Of a stretch of 64,000 nucleotides of DNA, positions 38,973 to 48,142 are shown piece by piece. Position numbers and translations under genes: made by a program. Source of the DNA: UBA2336 sp036787955 (GTDB lineage Bacteria > Bacteroidota > Bacteroidia > Cytophagales > Cyclobacteriaceae); contig DAIQOI010000005.1 in assembly GCA_036787955.1 (NCBI GenBank), positions 62,001-126,000 of the forward strand, in the 5' to 3' direction. The notes under the pieces were generated by a model, which saw nothing but the letters and a program-made list of their open reading frames with translations, was not told where the DNA came from and ran no database searches. How positions within the stretch are numbered: position 1 is the first letter of the stretch; each line of letters starts with the position of its first letter.

Positions 38973-39926
38973 ATGCACTTCATAACGTTGTTTTTTGTCC
39001 TGGTACTGTTTGTGCAATCTTCAGCCCAGCCCGACAAATCCGATTATGACAAGTTCCTGGGCTTTGTTGAGACCAATTCGCCTTACTTCGGCAAGTTGCT
39101 TTCGGCCACGCCAGCTTATGTTGATTATGACCATTTTCTGACAAAAATGATACAGTCGGCTTCGCGGGACAGAGTAACAGAATTTATCAAAATTGCTTCG
39201 CGCCTGGCCACGCATGATGCTGCAAAACTTCAGCAGGTACTAAAAGACAGCGAACAGTTTGCTTTAAGACAAAGCGATTTCTGGTGGGCACACTACCTTA
39301 AATTCATTGCGGCCATAAAGGCAGAAGATAAGCAACTGTTTGAAAAATATTTCAATGAGTTGATGACTAAAAAGCCCGACAGCCCGCAGGCATGGATGGA
39401 AGCTTTCTATATTTTGCGTACTATGAAAATGTACGACCATTTGCCCGGCCAACTGCAAGAATGTGTACAGGCTTTTCCGAATTATGCCCCCGCTCATTAC
39501 GAACTGGGTGTTATCTATATGAATGACGGTAAAAACGACCAGGCCATGGAATACTTCCAGAACAGCCTACGTATTAATCCTCAGCTTAAGGAAGCCTACA
39601 ATAATATAGGTTCCATTTATCTGTCTCAAAATGAGATAACAAAAGCCGTTGAAGCATTTAACAAGGCCTTGGATATCGACAACAAGTTCAGCAAAGCATG
39701 GAATAACCGAGGTTTTGCAAGTTACCTGTCCGGTTCTTTCAATGAAGCAGTAAATGACTTTAACAAGGCCATAGAAATTGAACCAGACTACGGCTATGCT
39801 TTTTATGGCCGCGGGCTGGCACGCATTGAATTAAATGATAAAAATGGTGGATGTGGAGACATAAAGCGGGCCCTGGATTTAGGGCTTACCGGTGCTCAGG
39901 CTGCTTTTGCCATGTATTGTAAATGA
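38973..39926 (+). CDS. Exported TPR protein
   Basis: A 317-residue protein with a signal peptide (MHFITLFFVLVLFVQSSAQ) from the ATG at 38973; a longer frame begins at 38940. The C-terminal half holds four TPR units from PAHYELGVIYMNDGKNDQAMEYF to GYAFYGRGLARIELNDKNGG. The N-terminal half is helical and not recognised. It ends one base before the convergent TPR-CHAT gene, an arrangement that may matter because both are periplasmic TPR proteins. Probable protein-binding scaffold. Confidence 0.78.
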   Translation: MHFITLFFVLVLFVQSSAQPDKSDYDKFLGFVETNSPYFGKLLSATPAYVDYDHFLTKMIQSASRDRVTEFIKIASRLATHDAAKLQQVLKDSEQFALRQSDFWWAHYLKFIAAIKAEDKQLFEKYFNELMTKKPDSPQAWMEAFYILRTMKMYDHLPGQLQECVQAFPNYAPAHYELGVIYMNDGKNDQAMEYFQNSLRINPQLKEAYNNIGSIYLSQNEITKAVEAFNKALDIDNKFSKAWNNRGFASYLSGSFNEAVNDFNKAIEIEPDYGYAFYGRGLARIELNDKNGGCGDIKRALDLGLTGAQAAFAMYCK

Positions 39927-42611
39927 TTACTCTCCGGTAAGCACAAAAGCACCCCAGTAGAAAGGATGATTGTATTTTTTACGAATGAATGCCTTGGCTT
40001 CGTCCAGAGCATCGTGGTTGTTCTTTCCGGAGAGGTATGCTTTGTAAAAAGTAATCATCATTTCCATGGTGGCCTCATCCGATACTGGCCAAAGGCTCAT
40101 GAGCACAGCACGGGCACCGGCCTGGCTGAAGCTGCGCTGCAGGCCATATACCCCTTCGCCATTCATAATTTCTCCCAGGCCGGTTTCGCAGGCCGACAGT
40201 ATCACCAGTGAAGTGTTTTCAAGCGAAAGCACGGGGACCTCGGCTGCATACAGTATGCCGTCCTCACCTGCTGTTAATAGGCCCTTAAAGCCATCCTCGG
40301 CATGAGCCAGCACCAGTCCGCTGCGCCTCAACGGATTTTGCACAATGCGCTCACTGCGCACATTATCCATTGATTCATCTATTGGCCAGAAAAATCCATG
40401 TGTGGCGATGTGCAATATATCTGTTGCAGGTAACTGCTTGATATTTTCTTCGCTGGCATTTTTTCCGGTGAAGATTTTTACTTGAGCCCCAGCGGTTTTA
40501 ACCATAGTGGCAATATTGTTCACCTCAGTTAGCGTTCCTTTCAGAACAGAAATAGTGCCGGTGGTTTCGTCCCAGAATCGTGAAGATTTTCTTTCCGTTT
40601 CACCAAAAGATTCCTGCGCAGCCGTTTTAGTTTTGCTGCCTGAATAATCAGGATATCCAAACAAACTGACCTTCAGTTGTGCGATAGGTTTATGCTTTTC
40701 AGTTCCTGCAGTTTGGTTTTGAACGATATCGGCTGCATTTCCGAGTAGCCTGATCTTCAGCTCATCGGCCACATACTTTTCTGTGTCTGGATTATACAGG
40801 GTTTCAAGGTTAATCTGGTGATAGAGTCCGTCAGGAACGAAGTAAACCAGACGGCATCCGGCCACAGCCTGGCTTATCGGTTTCCATAATGCTGCATAGG
40901 AACGATAATCTATTCGCCCGGATGTAATGGTTTTGATGATGCCATCGCGGTAAAAAGCCAATGACTGTGCTTCCATTTTTTTTCCTTCGGGCAACAAAAC
41001 GATTTCGGGTTGCGGTGCTGATGGTTTAATCACAATTGCTATATAGAGGACCGAATCGCGAAAACCATGTAGAGGTTCGCGATAGCGTATGCGCACTACA
41101 TCCACGAGTGCCTCATCGGTTTTCAACCTGCTGCGTATATCGGCAGTAGTTAGGGTTTTACCTATAATTTCGTTGCTAAAAGCCCCTGAACGCAGCGCCA
41201 GTTCTTTCTCCAGCCGGCTGACCTGGTGCGTCAGTAATTCGTAATCAATTCCCTCTTTTTTTACTTCATCCGGCGTGCGTGTTTCAGCCCGTAGCAATAA
41301 CTTTTTTGCGTTTACCCACTCCTGATAAAGTTTAATCAGATTTTTATCGCCCGAACTACGAATGTGCTTACCGAGGCTTTGATAGGATTTCAGTAACAAT
41401 CCTTTCGTTACAATGGTATTACGGAAAGCCCAGTCGATTAATTCAGGAATACGGTTATGGTATTTTAATGCAAACGAATAGAAAGATTCAAAATAAAAAG
41501 AAAGCTGACGATAAAAAGTTTCTCTTTCGTTTTCAGACAGGTAGGAAAAATTGTGCTGTGCATGATACATGGCTGCCTCACCCGCCTCACGCAAAAAAAC
41601 ATAAGCCTGATCAGGATTTCCGTTAATTTCGTGCAGGTCGGCCATATTAATGGCTGCCCGGATGTATTCAGGGTGTCTTTTACCAAAAGCCTGCTTAAAT
41701 ATCAGCAATGCTTCATCGAGCAGCAGTTTTGCCGCCTCTGTTTTCCCCATCTTAAAATAAAGCGCTGCAAGGTTATTACAGGATGAAGCGTAGAGGGGAT
41801 GTTGCTTGCCAAAAATCTTTTCGCGGATATTTTTTGCTTCCACAAATGCTGCTTCGGCCTTCGGCCAGTCGTTCATAACCTGATAGAGCATGGCCATGTT
41901 ATTCAGGCTGTTGGCATAATCGGGGTGGTCTTTGCCCAGTGCTTTTTCGCGGTTGTTCAGTGCCCTTACCAGCAAAGCCGTGGCCATTATATATTGGCCC
42001 TTGCGGTAATACAGAGCTCCAAGATTATTACACGCCAGTCCATAGCCTGGGTGATCGCGGCCGATGACGGATTCGAAAATGCGCTTGGCTTCGAGATAGT
42101 ATTTTTCAGCCTGGCGGTCCTGTCCGTATTCGTAGTACAGCGTAGCCAGGTTGTTAACCATCATGGCATATTCTTCATTTCCTGAGCCGGCAGCAGTCTG
42201 GTACATTATTCGTGCGCGCAGATACAGAGGTTCGGCTTTGTAAAAGTTTCCCTGTTGTTGATAAAGCCTGGCCAGGTTATTGAGTGCAACAGCACTTTGC
42301 ACACTTGTTTCACCGTAAACGTTCGCGGTTACGGTGATAACTTCATTGAACAACACCTCAGCGCGGTCAGGGTCATCGCTCTGTAAAACCAGATTGGCTA
42401 GAAGTGAAAGCAATTCTGCATATTGAGGGTCATCTTTTCCGTAAACTTTGGCATAGGAAGCAACCGACTTTTCCAATTGCTGTATGGCCTGGCTTAACTC
42501 ATTTTGCTGAAGATAAAGCTGTGCCTGTTGTTGGTACACTCTCCAGTCCTGTGCATAGCCGGACTTCAACCAAAGCAGCAGAAAGAACATCCGTAAACCA
42601 CTTTTGCCCAT
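39927..42611 (-). CDS. Exported TPR-CHAT caspase-like protease
   Basis: An 894-residue protein with a signal peptide (MGKSGLRMFFLLLWLKSGYAQ), about eight or more TPR units (residues about 25-340, of the kinesin light chain type: ALNNLARLYQQQGNFYKAEPLYLRA), a middle coiled-coil-like region, and a C-terminal CHAT domain. The caspase-like dyad is visible as H738 in IATHGFF and C808 in LSACETGLG. CHAT proteases are caspase-HetF relatives; a secreted one is less usual than the cytoplasmic kind. It is the third gene after two WG-repeat proteins, 15 bases downstream. Substrate unknown. Confidence 0.86.
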   Translation of the reverse strand: MGKSGLRMFFLLLWLKSGYAQDWRVYQQQAQLYLQQNELSQAIQQLEKSVASYAKVYGKDDPQYAELLSLLANLVLQSDDPDRAEVLFNEVITVTANVYGETSVQSAVALNNLARLYQQQGNFYKAEPLYLRARIMYQTAAGSGNEEYAMMVNNLATLYYEYGQDRQAEKYYLEAKRIFESVIGRDHPGYGLACNNLGALYYRKGQYIMATALLVRALNNREKALGKDHPDYANSLNNMAMLYQVMNDWPKAEAAFVEAKNIREKIFGKQHPLYASSCNNLAALYFKMGKTEAAKLLLDEALLIFKQAFGKRHPEYIRAAINMADLHEINGNPDQAYVFLREAGEAAMYHAQHNFSYLSENERETFYRQLSFYFESFYSFALKYHNRIPELIDWAFRNTIVTKGLLLKSYQSLGKHIRSSGDKNLIKLYQEWVNAKKLLLRAETRTPDEVKKEGIDYELLTHQVSRLEKELALRSGAFSNEIIGKTLTTADIRSRLKTDEALVDVVRIRYREPLHGFRDSVLYIAIVIKPSAPQPEIVLLPEGKKMEAQSLAFYRDGIIKTITSGRIDYRSYAALWKPISQAVAGCRLVYFVPDGLYHQINLETLYNPDTEKYVADELKIRLLGNAADIVQNQTAGTEKHKPIAQLKVSLFGYPDYSGSKTKTAAQESFGETERKSSRFWDETTGTISVLKGTLTEVNNIATMVKTAGAQVKIFTGKNASEENIKQLPATDILHIATHGFFWPIDESMDNVRSERIVQNPLRRSGLVLAHAEDGFKGLLTAGEDGILYAAEVPVLSLENTSLVILSACETGLGEIMNGEGVYGLQRSFSQAGARAVLMSLWPVSDEATMEMMITFYKAYLSGKNNHDALDEAKAFIRKKYNHPFYWGAFVLTGE

Positions 42612-42626
42612 ACAACAGTTTGGTGA

Positions 42627-44648
42627 TCACCGTATGGTGGCATATTCAATGAGAAACTGGTCATAGCGCACACCGGAACGGTCGGCAAGGGCTTTGGTGT
42701 CCTGGCATCCCTTGGTGTCAATCAGATAATTGGACTCCGAATAACCCCTGAAGTTTCGCTGCATTTTCAGCTCACGTGCCTTACCCACCAGTTGGCTTTC
42801 GGATGCATAGCCACTCTGATCGGTTACCTGTACAAAGAAAAGAAAGCGCGAGGTCCGGGCGGCACCAAAACTGGTCTCGGTTTTATCCAACACCAGTGTT
42901 ACGCAATACACCTTTTGCGAGCCTCCCGAGGCCGATGGCGTATAGCCACCAGAAGCACCTTTCATCTTCCGATTGTACTCGTTGCCCTGCTTATCCACAC
43001 GTGCTGTGTATTGGTTCGTTTCCACATAAGCATAACCATCTGAGTCAAACAACCCGATATCCACGTACTGAATCGGGACAACGAGTTTTCCTTCCTGATT
43101 TACAAATCCCCATAATCCACCCTTCATCAGCGCCCCCATCCCGTTGGTGAAGTGCCGGGCGCTGTCGTATTCAAGGGGCACAATTAACTGGCCATACTTA
43201 TTCATATATCCATATTTACCGTTTTTCTTCACTGCCACCATGCCTTCGTTGAAAACATCCATGTAGTCGTATTGTGGTTCAACGATGAATATGCCGTCCT
43301 CATCCACAAGTCCCCATTTACCATTTGATGCCCGGAACTTTCTGCCTTCGCGCTTTACATACTGCAAACATGAGTTATCGGTCATTATTTCACCATTCAG
43401 ATTGAAGAGGGCCAGTTCCAGCGAGTTGTATTTTTTTACAAAAGTGTACTGGTCGATGGTATTAAATATGATTTCAGAATAGGGAGTTATAGGCGATATA
43501 GGTTCCCACTCAAATTCTGTGAGTTGTTTGCCTTCTTTATTAAAGAATGCAGCTCCGCGCAGGTATTCCTTCTTTATCCAAAAACCACCGGGAGCAGGTT
43601 GAATATAGGCGTACTCGGCAGGCAGTAGAATTTTACCGGTAACCGTCATAAGCCCTTCACGGGCATTATTCTGAACAGGTTGCTTGATTTTTACCGTATT
43701 CCCGTGATATAAAACTGATTCTATTCTGTAATCTGCAGTGAGCTTGACGGTTAACAAACCTTTTTTGTCCATGATGCCATGTTTTTCAACACCCGATGAA
43801 TTATCGGTTACATGGAAATAATTATCTGAGAGATACCGCAGCTTATAAGGTGTTTCCAGTATTTTGTTTTGTTTTTTATCGGTAACTGCGGTCATGCCCA
43901 TTTTTCTGCTGATGTTGTAGGTTTTATTCTCGATGATGGAATGGGTTATAGTCCAGTCAAAATTATTTTGCATCTCTTCCGGGAAAATGGCATTGCCTTT
44001 TTTATCAATCAGACCCCTTACCCTTGCTTCCGTTGTTACTTCCGCCCATCCGTTTCGAAATGGCGATGCAATGGTATAGACAGGTTCAATGACCCATTCA
44101 CAACGGTTATTGATAAAGCCATATTTTCCTTTCTGTGAGACCAGCGCAAGGCCCTCTTTAAATTCATATACATAATTAAAATCGCGTTCACACAGCCGCT
44201 GACCTGTTGAGTCCATCAGGTAATACACGTTGTCATCGCGAATAGCGAATACACCTTCTGAATAATCGTTGATCATGGTGTATCGTTTATCGGTTATGAT
44301 CTTTCCTTTTCTGTTAAGGATAACATAGCGAATGGAAGACTTGGTATTCGGATCTCCATATCCTGCTACGGCAAACCCGTTTTTAAACGGTCGGGCCAGA
44401 TCAAATTCAAAAGCAGTTATCGAATTACCTGCAGTGTTGATGTAGGCAATTTTTTTGTTTTTACGCACTGCAGCAAATCCTTCACTGAAAAACGCGGCTA
44501 CTTCATATTGCGGATCAATAACAACATTACCCTGCTGATCGCGGTAACCCCACAACTTTCCGCAGCGAAAAGGAATTAAGTGCTGTTGCGACCACGCCGC
44601 GCTGAACGAAAAAAGCAATACTGTAAAAATAATATTCGGTTGTTTCAT
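42627..44648 (-). CDS. Exported WG-repeat protein, long
   Basis: A 673-residue protein with signal peptide (MKQPNIIFTVLLFSFSAAWSQQ) and about ten WG-type beta-strand repeats of the form WGYxDxxGxxxIxPxYxxxxxFxEGxAxV. Good copies are GKYGYMNKYGQLIVPLEYDSA and GLWGFVNQEGKLVVPIQYVD near residue 500; more diverged ones run through the first 480 residues. The C-terminal about 100 residues (from VYCVTLVLDKTETSF) are not WG repeats and could be a separate small domain. It starts 11 bases after the shorter WG gene and ends 15 bases before the CHAT gene, so the three are likely one operon. Confidence 0.82.
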   Translation of the reverse strand: MKQPNIIFTVLLFSFSAAWSQQHLIPFRCGKLWGYRDQQGNVVIDPQYEVAAFFSEGFAAVRKNKKIAYINTAGNSITAFEFDLARPFKNGFAVAGYGDPNTKSSIRYVILNRKGKIITDKRYTMINDYSEGVFAIRDDNVYYLMDSTGQRLCERDFNYVYEFKEGLALVSQKGKYGFINNRCEWVIEPVYTIASPFRNGWAEVTTEARVRGLIDKKGNAIFPEEMQNNFDWTITHSIIENKTYNISRKMGMTAVTDKKQNKILETPYKLRYLSDNYFHVTDNSSGVEKHGIMDKKGLLTVKLTADYRIESVLYHGNTVKIKQPVQNNAREGLMTVTGKILLPAEYAYIQPAPGGFWIKKEYLRGAAFFNKEGKQLTEFEWEPISPITPYSEIIFNTIDQYTFVKKYNSLELALFNLNGEIMTDNSCLQYVKREGRKFRASNGKWGLVDEDGIFIVEPQYDYMDVFNEGMVAVKKNGKYGYMNKYGQLIVPLEYDSARHFTNGMGALMKGGLWGFVNQEGKLVVPIQYVDIGLFDSDGYAYVETNQYTARVDKQGNEYNRKMKGASGGYTPSASGGSQKVYCVTLVLDKTETSFGAARTSRFLFFVQVTDQSGYASESQLVGKARELKMQRNFRGYSESNYLIDTKGCQDTKALADRSGVRYDQFLIEYATIR

Positions 44649-44659
44649 ACCGGATAATT

Positions 44660-46108
44660 TTAGTTTACCACATACTCTTTGCCTGACGAGTCCATGTAGA
44701 AGTATTGATTGTCTCTTCTTACCTTAATAAAATTATATACTCTGCTGAATTCGTCTATCTCATCATAGGGCTGATTGATGATTTCTCCTTTTTCATTTAC
44801 TGCATACCATTTATGGTCGCTTACTTTTTTAAGAAAAATCAGCTTGTCAAAATTTATATAAGAACCGTATTCAGCTGGAAGAAGCTGTGCACCATATTTA
44901 CTGAAAAGCATGCGTTTTTTCGATGGGTCGTCATAGGAAATTAGTCCATTTTCATGAATGAACAAAAACTTTACATTGCTAAATGTCGCAAGGAAACGAC
45001 CATCTCTTTCGAAGAGATAACAGTTATTATCCTTTTCTGCCCAGATGTACAGCTCGTGATAGTTATAAGGATTTCCGCCTATGGTTCCATAATCCATCCA
45101 ATATTCAAAAGGTACAATAGTCTTTCCGTGAATACTTACAACTCCCCATCCTGTTTTCTTCAGACAAACAAAGCAATCTTTATAGCAGGTTTTCACGTCC
45201 TTACAAAGCGGCTCAAACACCACCTCCAGGTTTTTATTCATCAGTCCGAAAGCCATTCCTTCGGACGTAAGCGAGGCAAAAAAGAAATAACCCGGCTGCG
45301 CAGAACGGATATCCAAGTAGTTATCTTCAAGCAGTACATCACCTTTTTCGTCTATAAGGCCCCATTTACTTTCCACCTTTACAGCAAATAACCCGTCTCT
45401 CAGATAACGTATTTCCTTAAATCGGACAGGTATAATTTCTTTTCCACCTGCCCCGACCATACCGTAATTTTTCAGCTCAACACCTGCATCGCTCAATGAG
45501 CGGTTCATAACAATAAATTTTCCGATCTCTGCCGCTTCCAGAGATATTTCATCATACAGGCAGGGGAGATAAAATTTTCCGGTGCTGTCAATGATACCTG
45601 CTTTTTCGGTTTTTCGATCATACACCTTCATAAACCCCCGATGTGGCTGACCTTCAAAGTAATGTGTAGCCGGTATCAGCTCTTTTCCTTCTTTATTCAC
45701 AGCCTGTGGATGACTGGTAAACTGGAATACCCTGGCTACACCCCAGCTGAATCCATCCACACTATAATATTTTACAGGGGTAATAGCCTGACCATTCAGC
45801 CGCAGAAAACCTTTTGAATTACCTCTTCTTACTGTAAGTACGCTGTCTCTTGCATTCACCCAAATATCATCATAGGCAGGCTTTACTATCCAGTTTCCTT
45901 TCTCGTCAATTGTACCGTATTTACCATTTTGCTTTACAACCCCAACACCACCCACAAAAACATCGGCGCTTTCAAAGGATGGGGAGAGCACAACCAGACC
46001 GTGCTCATTGACATATCCAAATATTCCGTCTTTGTTAAAGGGAATAAGTATTTGCTGGGCTTGAACAGCAATAGAAAAAAATACCAACCCGAAAATCAGC
46101 CTGCGCAT
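44660..46108 (-). CDS. Exported WG-repeat protein, short
   Basis: A 482-residue protein. The ATG at 46108 (MRRLIFGLVFFSIAVQAQQ) gives a clean signal peptide; a longer frame starts at 46174 in the gap after the glycogen synthase. WG-type repeats follow: DGIFGYVNEHGLVVLSPSFE, NGKYGTIDEKGNWIVKPAYD, SKWGLIDEKGDVLLEDNYLD, TGWGVVSIHGKTIVPFEYW and more. The fold is expected to be a beta-solenoid or propeller-like binding module; function unknown. It may be co-transcribed with glgA (73-base gap) as well as with the long WG and CHAT genes. Confidence 0.82.
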   Translation of the reverse strand: MRRLIFGLVFFSIAVQAQQILIPFNKDGIFGYVNEHGLVVLSPSFESADVFVGGVGVVKQNGKYGTIDEKGNWIVKPAYDDIWVNARDSVLTVRRGNSKGFLRLNGQAITPVKYYSVDGFSWGVARVFQFTSHPQAVNKEGKELIPATHYFEGQPHRGFMKVYDRKTEKAGIIDSTGKFYLPCLYDEISLEAAEIGKFIVMNRSLSDAGVELKNYGMVGAGGKEIIPVRFKEIRYLRDGLFAVKVESKWGLIDEKGDVLLEDNYLDIRSAQPGYFFFASLTSEGMAFGLMNKNLEVVFEPLCKDVKTCYKDCFVCLKKTGWGVVSIHGKTIVPFEYWMDYGTIGGNPYNYHELYIWAEKDNNCYLFERDGRFLATFSNVKFLFIHENGLISYDDPSKKRMLFSKYGAQLLPAEYGSYINFDKLIFLKKVSDHKWYAVNEKGEIINQPYDEIDEFSRVYNFIKVRRDNQYFYMDSSGKEYVVN

Positions 46109-46181
46109 AACAAAACCATAGCCCCAATTTACGGGTTCATAAAAATTTTGCTGTCCCTGAAATCGGGTTGACAATTACCGG

Positions 46182-48017
46182 TTACCGGGTAATTTTTTCT
46201 TTCAGCGCCAGTTCATAAGCCTGCCGGTAATATCCGATAAGGTGCTGCCAATCGAACAGGGTCGAACGTATCTCCACCTGATTGCGCTGCATGATGCGCT
46301 CACGCCTGCTTTGTTTTAAAAACTGATACATCACATCGGCCAGCTGGTTGGCCGACCAATCGAATGAGCGCCTGCTTCGCTCCACAACAAATATGCCCGC
46401 CTGTTCGGGCTGCGGCATGTGACGCATGGCATAATCGCCAAAACCCGAAAGGTCGCTGGTAACAGCCGGCACTCCACTGGCTATACATTCCAGTGGCGTA
46501 TAACCCCATGGCTCATAATAACTGGGAAACACTCCCAGGTGGCACCCCCGCACAAACTGGCCATAGTCCATGCCAAACAACGGACTGGTAGCCGTGATAA
46601 ATTCCGGATGATACACGAATTTTACTTTGTCGTCCGGATGGTTAAGCAGATTGTTCCGGTACAGATAGGCCACAATTTCATCACTTTCTTCATTTTCCAG
46701 CTTATGCGTATAAACCAACGGCAGCTTTTTCGACTTCCACGATTGCACCGTTCTACGGTAGCGAAGTTTCCAGTATTCATCGACAAATTCATTTAAATCG
46801 GGGAGGCGATGATCATTCCGCGTAGTGCTGGCATAGAACAGCCGCCTGCCCACCTGCTTTTCAATTGCCTCGCAGGTTTGTCGTATTTCCTCCATCATCA
46901 CCCGCGACTGCAGTACTTCGGGTTTTATGCTGTAATATTCCCGCTTGGTTACAAAGAACATAACCACCGTAACGTCCATGCGCTCCTCCTTCATTACGCG
47001 GTTCAGCCGATTCAGCGCCTCAAGCGTTAAATCAAAACCCTTGTTCTTGAACTCATACCTGCCCGAAGTAAAAAAGTAAATGGTTTTGTCCAGATCCCAC
47101 GAATACGACTGAAAGAAATGCCCCATCACAAACTGATGAATCTCTTCCTTATACGTGGCATGTAAATTCTGCACTTCATGTCCGGCCACAAAACGCTCAA
47201 TATTTAATCCATTGGGTACAATTACATCCGGTTTGCGCTTTAAAAGATATTCACATTCACGGGCAGTTACCTCACTTACCGTGGTAAATACATCGGCATC
47301 GCGCGAACAGGCATATTCTATACTCGCCTCTGTTTTTATGCCAAATCTGGGTGCTTCCGTTTCCCAGTTGAAAAATGCCAGATGATCATAGAACTGTGGC
47401 GAATTGATCGCCAGGTGGCGGCCCAGCTGGGTAGCATGCGTGGTAAATACCGTGCGCATGGGCACTTTTTTTCTCTTCAAATAAAGAATCGGCAGCCCAG
47501 ACATCCACTCGTGGAAATGCCCTATCACCGGAATGTCTTTTTCAGCAAGCGACATATACAACTCAAGAAAACGTGTAACCAGATGAGCAAATGAAACCAC
47601 CTGATTGATGAGCGTGTTATCAGGAGGGGTTTCTATCCCGAAATCTTTCCACAACAGATATTTAATTACGTTAAGCTGCTCGCCCGCAACACTTGCAGGG
47701 TTCAACAACACCACGCGCGGCCTGCCCGTAATAAGCCATTCGGCATAATAAGCCTCAACGCCTTCCTCTCTTAATTTCTTCACGGCAAGGCCGGCCGCAT
47801 CACTGAAATCCTCAAGCAGGTCTACCTCCGCCATAACCTGCTGCGATACGTAAGGCCCCACCATAAAGTAAGGCCCGGATTTATGGCGCATCACTGCCGG
47901 CACCTTGCTGCGAATTACCGTATAAATGCCCCCAAGCTGATTACACACTTCCCAGGAAACTTCGATCAGCGTGGCTACGGGAAACCGGTTCATATTCCCA
48001 GAGTACTCGTTTGTCAT
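46182..48017 (-). CDS. Glycogen synthase, GT3 family (eukaryote-like)
   Basis: A 611-residue glycosyltransferase that extends glycogen from UDP-glucose. It belongs to the GT3 (GYS1/Gsy2) family rather than bacterial GT5 GlgA: EVSWEVCNQLGGIYTVIRSK at residues 18-37, FHEWMSG, ATQLGRHLA, the DAFTTVSEVTA-like stretch VFTTVSEVTARECEYLL, and the donor site YEPWGYTPLECIASGVPAVTSDLSGFG. GT3 enzymes are known in Bacteroidota. Allosteric arginine clusters of the yeast enzyme are not evident. An alternative start is the ATG at residue 9. No other glycogen gene is adjacent; WG-repeat genes follow. Confidence 0.93.
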   Translation of the reverse strand: MTNEYSGNMNRFPVATLIEVSWEVCNQLGGIYTVIRSKVPAVMRHKSGPYFMVGPYVSQQVMAEVDLLEDFSDAAGLAVKKLREEGVEAYYAEWLITGRPRVVLLNPASVAGEQLNVIKYLLWKDFGIETPPDNTLINQVVSFAHLVTRFLELYMSLAEKDIPVIGHFHEWMSGLPILYLKRKKVPMRTVFTTHATQLGRHLAINSPQFYDHLAFFNWETEAPRFGIKTEASIEYACSRDADVFTTVSEVTARECEYLLKRKPDVIVPNGLNIERFVAGHEVQNLHATYKEEIHQFVMGHFFQSYSWDLDKTIYFFTSGRYEFKNKGFDLTLEALNRLNRVMKEERMDVTVVMFFVTKREYYSIKPEVLQSRVMMEEIRQTCEAIEKQVGRRLFYASTTRNDHRLPDLNEFVDEYWKLRYRRTVQSWKSKKLPLVYTHKLENEESDEIVAYLYRNNLLNHPDDKVKFVYHPEFITATSPLFGMDYGQFVRGCHLGVFPSYYEPWGYTPLECIASGVPAVTSDLSGFGDYAMRHMPQPEQAGIFVVERSRRSFDWSANQLADVMYQFLKQSRRERIMQRNQVEIRSTLFDWQHLIGYYRQAYELALKEKITR

Positions 48018-48142
48018 AAGTAAGTCAAATTGGCGGTTTTAAGGTGTTTAAATCTAAGACTTTAATGACAAAAATGCCGGATTTTCATGTGGATTATCTT
48101 TTGATGAACAAGATGCAAAAAATATTAAGAGACTAAGGTGTT

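Noticed and set aside
39927..42611. TPR-CHAT gene as part of a type III-E CRISPR (Craspase) system
   Set aside because: No cas genes, effector or CRISPR array in the window, and the protein has a signal peptide.
46171..46200. Hairpin plus T-run at the glycogen synthase stop as a terminator
   Set aside because: The T-run is on the plus-strand side while the gene is on the minus strand, so it cannot terminate glgA; no plus-strand gene ends there.
48018..48142. Heat-shock operator (CIRCE or sigma-32-type) before clpB
   Set aside because: No CIRCE inverted repeat and no clear sigma-32-like -35/-10 pair in the gap.
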